In this document: positions 59,345 to 64,000 of the stretch, in pieces | How the letters are laid out: the number at the start of each line of letters is the position of its first letter | Numbering within the stretch: position 1 is the first letter of the stretch | NCBI RefSeq assembly: GCF_028372415.1 | Contig: NC_092872.1 | Location: 8,686,001 to 8,750,000 of the forward strand | Source of the DNA: Notamacropus eugenii | Taxonomy: Eukaryota > Chordata > Mammalia > Diprotodontia > Macropodidae | Direction: 5' to 3' | Length of the DNA stretch: 64,000 bases | Notes under the pieces: model-generated | The model's database searches: none | What the model was told of the DNA's origin: nothing | The model's input: only the letters and a program-made list of their open reading frames with translations | Translations under genes and position numbers: made by a program

Positions 59345-59775
59345 TCTTCATCATTCATTCTGGTGTTGTTACTACATCTTTCAAAGTTATCTTTTACAAG
59401 ACTGTAGTCATTTCATAAATTGTTCTCCTGGTTCTATGCACACCATTCTGCATCAGTTTCTTTCCAGGTTTCTCTGAATCTATGTTTTTTATAATTTCTT
59501 ACATCACAGTAATGTTCCATTACATACATAAACCATAATTTATTCAACCATTTCCCAGTTAATGAGCACTCATTTTGTTCCCAGTTTCTTTGTTAGGACA
59601 AAAAATGCTATTATAAGTATTTTTTTTTAATATAATGGGTTCTTTCCTTCTGTCTTTCATTACTTTGAGGTATAAGCCTAGTAGCTGTATCACTGCAAAA
59701 GGTGTGCACAGCTTAGTGACTTTAGGCTACTGTTTTCCAGAATGGTTGTACCATTTGGAATGTCTTTTTTCCAGA
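59345..59775 (-). mobile_element. L1 3' end fragment, minus strand
   Basis: Reverse complement of the standard L1 end: 'ctggttctatgcacaccattctgcatcagtttc', 'catcacagtaatgttccattac', 'tttattcaaccatttcccagtt', 'ttccagaatggttgtacca'. Shares the layout of 56410-57180. Confidence 0.7.
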
Positions 59776-59809
59776 AGTGACTGTATTGTAAAGAGAAAAG
59801 AAAACAGAG

Positions 59810-59965
59810 GCAGTGCAATATTGTGGAGACAGAACAGGATCGGAGGTCAGAAGATCTAGACTCAAACCAAATTTCTGCTTCTTGATAGCTATGTGACCTT
59901 GAGCAATTCCCTCTTCCTCTCTGGGTCTCGGTTTACCCTCTGAGGAATGGAGTGTTATCACTCTA
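59810..59965 (+). mobile_element. MIR-like SINE
   Basis: 'ggcagtgcaatattgtggagacag', 'tgatagctatgtgaccttgagcaattcc', 'ggtctcggtttaccctc'. Confidence 0.6.
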
Positions 59966-60004
59966 TAAGAAATGATGCATATATGCTCATTTTCACTCCC
60001 AACT

Positions 60005-60215
60005 CAACTCATTCTCCACCTTGCATCAGTCCCACCAGGGCATCCTTTCCTGACATCCCCCAATTTCCTTCTCCCTTTTCTGTGTCTTCCCCCATTAGAA
60101 GGTTAGCTTCTTGAGGATAGGGCCTGTCTTTTTCGCATGTATTTGTATTTCCTCCTCCCCTTAGCACTATGCCTGACACATAAAAGTACTTAATGAACAC
60201 AGAGAAGTATGAGGA
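60005..60215 (+). mobile_element. L2 3' end fragment
   Basis: 'ccattagaaggttagcttcttgaggatagggcctgtc' to 'ttagcactatgcctgacacataaaagtacttaatgaac'. Confidence 0.65.
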
Positions 60216-61639
60216 AGGCTTAAACGAAATGAGAAGAACCAGGAAAATCATATTCACAATAACTGTAGCAATGAAAACAGAAAAAGCAGCAGCAACAAAG
60301 CCACTGAAAAGAAATTCTGGGAAATTTAAATGCCCGAGATTGGCCCCAAGGAGACACAGGATAACATTCCTCATTTCTTCCTTGGCAGAGACAACATACA
60401 TGATGTTGGACTCCATCAATGCCAGTTGTAACATCTGTTTTAAGGGATTTCTCCCTGGCAGGGGTATTAAGGATGTATTGAGAAATAGAGGTGATATCAA
60501 AACAGAGAATAACAATAATTTTTAAGGTTGTAGCACTGAAGATCGAGAGCTCATCTTAAGGAGGAGGAAAGGTCGAGAAAGGCCCCGGTGCAGATGTGCG
60601 CTTCCTTTCTATGTCTCTGGTCCAAACAGTAGGAATGTGAATGGGATTGAAGTCATTGAACTGAGGATGGAGAGAAGCACAAGAGCAGGATGAAGGCTGT
60701 AATAGGTGCTTCGGGGCTTGGGGGGAGGGGAGGAGGCTGGCTCTTGCCACTCTTATTCACTTTGCTATAACCTCATGCTACTTTCATACAATTAGTCACA
60801 AAGAAACCCAAGAGCTACCAGAGAATGGGTTTCGTCCAACATCCTATGCCCAGCAATGACTACCAACAGCCAATTTTCTAGAGAAAATAGCTTCTAATGC
60901 ACTAAAGCCAATTGCCTGATCCCACTTTCAGAGGAAGGCTCCTTTTTAATCCTGGCAGGAGATCACAGGCCTTCCCTGAAGCATTTGCTATGATTATCCT
61001 TATCACTGCCGTAGCTGGAATAGCTAAAAATGCTATTAATGGTCATAAAATTATACACTCCTTTCCTAAGTCCCAGCACAGCATTTAACTTCATAACCTC
61101 CCTCTGGCAGTGAATCTCCACAGGTCGACTTTCCGTTGAATCAAGGAGCACTTCATTTCATTAGTTCTAAATTCACTGCCCTTTAATTTCTCTGAGCAGC
61201 CCTCTGACTCTTTTATTACGGGACAGTGGAAGAGAGGAAGTAGCCAGAGTTCTCATTATGCCCTCCATAATTCTGATTATGCCAAACGGGCTCCTCTCTC
61301 CATTCTGATTTAATTCAAATACTCTCAGTCTATCGTTTTCGACGTATGATAAACCCCAGTCTTTGTTATCACCACCCTCCTGATGGCTTCACCTTACAAG
61401 GACAAGGAGACAAAATCTAGAGAAGCAATAGATGGTGATGGATGTCATGCCTACTGCATGTATGTCCTTGGGTTGTATGATGGGGCAGATTCACTGACAA
61501 ACTTCCCAGATATTTCCAGTCATTGTGAGACACAATCAATCCATTAGTTGTTTTTGCTTAACTATTTTGCTTTGTTTCTAGGGAGTGTTTAGTTAGGGGT
61601 ATTGGTGGTAAGGTATATGTAGAAATGACAGTGATATAA

Positions 61640-62090
61640 GAACAAAAGCTGTAACTAGCCTCTTCTTTTTTCAAGAAATGCAAATAATGTTAGGTATGAG
61701 AGGAACCATCCTTATAATAGAGGGAAACAAGGAAAGCTTCCTGAATGAGGTGGTCTTTAAGTTAGGTTTTAAAGAATAGGTAAAAACCCAATAGTTGAAG
61801 GGAAGAAAGAGGATGTGTCAGGCACAGGGACAGTGCAGTATAAACAAAGGCATAGGAAAGGGGGAGGTTAAGAGTGATCAGGATGCAGAGAGCGGTCCAG
61901 TTTGACTTCAGAGCAGAGTACATAAAGAAGAGTAAGGGAGAGAAGGCTGCAAAGACAGGATGGTTCTAGACTGTGAAGGACTTTGAATGATGGATTGAGG
62001 AATTTAAACTTTATGTGATAGGGAGCAACAGGGAACCAGTGAAAAATTCCGAGCAGTTAGGATGGCATTACCAAATCTGCTCAATCAGCT
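61640..62090 (+). mobile_element. Long old interspersed repeat, same type as 13845
   Basis: 'ggaaagcttcctgaatgaggtggtctttaagttaggttttaaagaatag', 'gactgtgaaggactttgaatgatgg' and 'gatagggagcaacagggaaccagtg'. Confidence 0.5.
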
Positions 62091-63027
62091 CTCTTGTATT
62101 CCACATATTTTGACTTCCTACTCTGGTATGGATTCCTTGCCATAATCTTCCCTGAAATTTTAGCACTTGTATCTGGTGTTCTGACTCTAGCTAGGATCTT
62201 TTCCTCCTCCTTGTTCTACTTCCAAATGATTTCCTGCTTCCTCAACCCCAGGCAGAAACTGCCACTCGTCATTAAACACTTAGTGCATGGGAGGCAGACA
62301 TTTTTTTAAATTTTGACTAATTTTAGATTTTTTTATTCCAAACTAATTCCAAATAAAATGAATATTTCCATATAAGCAGTAGAACAGAAAGAGGATTTTA
62401 CATGAAACTTCAAGACTCTGTTACATGCAGTTTCCTTGGCTTCTTCAATATTTCAGAAGTTCATTGTATAACTTTCAGCAGCGTCCTGCTCAGACAGACT
62501 CTTGAGGTTTGCACAAGGTCACTACAATGACAGGCATCCTTCCAACTGCTAAATGCAATGATCACACGGAATAGAATTTTTGTCCCTGTCACCTTCCATG
62601 GTGACTCAAGCCCACACTCATCTCTCCTCTCCCTGCTCATAGTGCACTTGTGTCTGCACTAACCAACGATCATTTTTATTTTGTTGGTTTTTTATTTTGT
62701 TGCTTCTTAAGTGCTCCCATAATACTATTTAGAATTTTATTATATGCTATCTTATTCTCTAATTGCTTTATTAGTGTGTCTTTTCTCTCCAACTAGATTA
62801 TATGCTCTTTATAGAAAGGGACTGGATCTTCTCTAATCTTTCTGCCTCCTTCCACCCCCTCAAATTCCTAACACAGGGTTTAATTCAACAAACATTTAAT
62901 TTAAGCACCTATAGATATGTAGGTCCCACAATACCTATCATCAAGAAATATAATACGCTAAAAGGGACATAAGATGGCCACCAATAAGTACGATACAAGA
63001 TAGAACATGGTAAAGGCATGGGTCCTA

Positions 63028-63230
63028 TGGGGTGGGGTAGAGCTGCAGCCTTGAGGCCACATATGGCCTTCTAGGTCCTTGAATGTATCCTTTTGATGGA
63101 GTCTAAGTTGTACAGAACAAATCCTTTTATTGAGGAATGTGTTCTGTACAGCTTAGATTCAATCAAAGGGCCACACTTGAGGACCTAGAAGGCCACATGT
63201 GGCCTCAAGGCTGCAGCTTACTCACCCCTG
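63028..63230. mobile_element. Hairpin MITE (hAT-like), complete
   Basis: Two arms of about 85 bp (near 63041-63125 and 63146-63225) are inverted copies at roughly 85% by eye. Outer arms read GCTGCAGCCTTGAGGCCACA; the loop is near 63126-63145. Terminal sequence GGGGTGG / CTCACCCCTG is typical of hAT-derived elements. Transcribed, it would fold into a long stem. Half copies of the same family occur at 21097 and 25318. Confidence 0.75.
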
Positions 63231-63517
63231 CTAGACCTTGAAAATGGAAGCACTTAATAAATGTTTATTGAGTTTCAAGAGTCAGTCAAAATGCTCTAAG
63301 AAAGTTTAGTGAGGAAGAGCAGGCCACTCCCAGGGGGGAAAAGGAGGGAAGTCTCTATGAAGGAGGTAACCCCTCAGCTGGACCTTGAAGCAAATGGAAG
63401 GATTTCAATGGTCAGAAATAGGAATGGAATATGTGTTCCAATCAATGGAAATATCTATTTTCTTTTTTTTACTGGAAAGTGTTTTATCATAGGTGGAGCA
63501 GGTGAGTTGGATGTAGT

Positions 63518-63994
63518 TTAGAGAATTCCAATTTTATTGGCAACATTCGAAGCATTTTAGTCTGGGACAAGTTGAACACAGGCCTTCTTCTCTCCATCAG
63601 GCGAGATCAGAGTGTGACTTCAGCTATATTAATGTCATACAGTTCCTTTACCACCTGCTTGATCTGATGTTTGTTGGCCTTCACATCGACAGTTAATGCC
63701 AGGGTGGTCTTAATCTTCTTCACAGCAAACGTAATGGTCAAGGAAAAGCCGATGGCGGCAGAGTGATACTCAAGCTTGCTTCTCATAGGGATCCTTTCCC
63801 GAGGGAATTTAGGCTGTCTATCTTTAAAGCCAAATGGCCTTGGATAGCAAGAAGATGTGGGATGTCGAGATCATCCCCTTTGGGTGGCTTCATATACTCT
63901 TCAACCCTGCCTTTTTGGCGTTCAACTTAGCTCCTGTCTTGGATGAAGGGGGCACACAGCGGGGAGCTGCTTCTTTCTTCACCTTCAGTGCCAT
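63518..63994 (-). pseudogene. RPL23A: RPL23A processed pseudogene
   Basis: Read on the minus strand, intronless sequence begins ATGGCACTGAAGGTGAAG (MALKVKKEAAP) at 63994 and ends VANKIGIL-stop at 63518. Between these, [12 protein letters not shown], ELYDI and SPDGEKKA match ribosomal protein L23a ([28 protein letters not shown]). The matching parts fall in different frames with in-frame stops, so it cannot encode L23a. An A-run on the minus strand about 45-55 bp past the stop (63461-63471 on plus as T's) is a plausible remnant poly(A). The copy is full length or nearly so and sits at the right window edge. Confidence 0.88.
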
Positions 63995-64000
63995 AAAGGA

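Larger units (their letters stand above)
40616..63517 (-). other. Presumed CCDC13 intron or upstream sequence, LINE-dense
   Basis: No coding exon was recognised in 23 kb. The interval is dominated by L1/HAL1-like fragments, mostly plus strand, one solo LTR, L2 and MIR pieces and a hairpin MITE. Repeat-poor stretches are about 44930-45110, 46270-46860, 47050-48600, 49210-50380, 55700-56400, 60540-61640 and 62290-62700; I see no gene in them. An unrecognised short exon could be hidden there. Confidence 0.5.

Noticed and set aside
60009-60515. 168-codon minus-strand open frame with a hydrophobic segment (AAAFSVFIATVIVNMIFLVL)
   Set aside because: The opposite strand reads like an A-rich interspersed-repeat 3' region, and the first part overlaps an L2 fragment. 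The hydrophobicity follows from antisense A-rich DNA. No splice or family support.
1-64000. CRISPR arrays, operons, ribosome-binding sites, prophage or plasmid features
   Set aside because: Spliced genes, SINEs and LINEs identify mammalian chromosomal DNA; apparent repeats are microsatellites or transposable elements.
1-64000. tRNA, rRNA or small nuclear RNA genes
   Set aside because: The only tRNA-like segments are the heads of SINE copies; no cloverleaf gene or snRNA sequence was recognised.

Overview
This is a mammalian, almost certainly marsupial (metatherian), genomic window. It is intron- and repeat-rich, with no bacterial features. The marsupial call rests on repeats. At least eight copies of a tRNA-derived SINE read 'ctaggtggca..gtggatag', then 'gtgaccctgggcaagtcact', then 'ggaaatggcaaaccactcc', and end in acaacaac; this arrangement is typical of metatherians. 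Marsupial-type L1 and ORF1-only LINE copies, an RTE-tail repeat family and a hAT-like hairpin MITE agree. The species cannot be fixed from the sequence.

Left part (1-7 kb, minus strand): the 5' half of HHATL, a hedgehog acyltransferase-like MBOAT-family membrane protein. Six coding exons with matching splice phases encode residues 1-288, and the gene runs off the left edge. A probable 5' untranslated exon lies near 6.85-7.0 kb. Middle (7-24 kb): intergenic DNA with MIR, L2, CR1/L3 and L1 fragments, a degenerate minisatellite, a long polypyrimidine tract followed by an exon-like segment, and a short GC-rich tract with a 254-codon open frame. Right part (24-64 kb, minus strand): three exons that join in frame into the C-terminal end of a coiled-coil protein. 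I assign them to CCDC13, which lies next to HHATL in the same orientation in human. Exon positions are 23955-24114 (with stop), 28268-28382 and 40461-40615. No further coding exon was recognised up to 64 kb, so most of the right half is read as intron or upstream sequence.

The 41-60 kb interval is a graveyard of LINE copies. Its centrepiece is 51.7-55.6 kb, where an L1/HAL1-like copy is interrupted by a younger relative that itself carries a solo retroviral LTR with a perfect 6-bp target duplication. At the right edge lies a decayed RPL23A processed pseudogene. I saw no evidence of a new molecular system. The points most worth a second look are the nested LINE/LTR stack, the ORF1-only LINE tract, the isolated exon-like segment at 8.97 kb, several repeat-free AT-rich blocks that could be conserved regulatory DNA, and an unclassified repeat pair at 43.3 and 46.4 kb. 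All identifications come from reading the sequence and from memory of the families; none was checked against a database.
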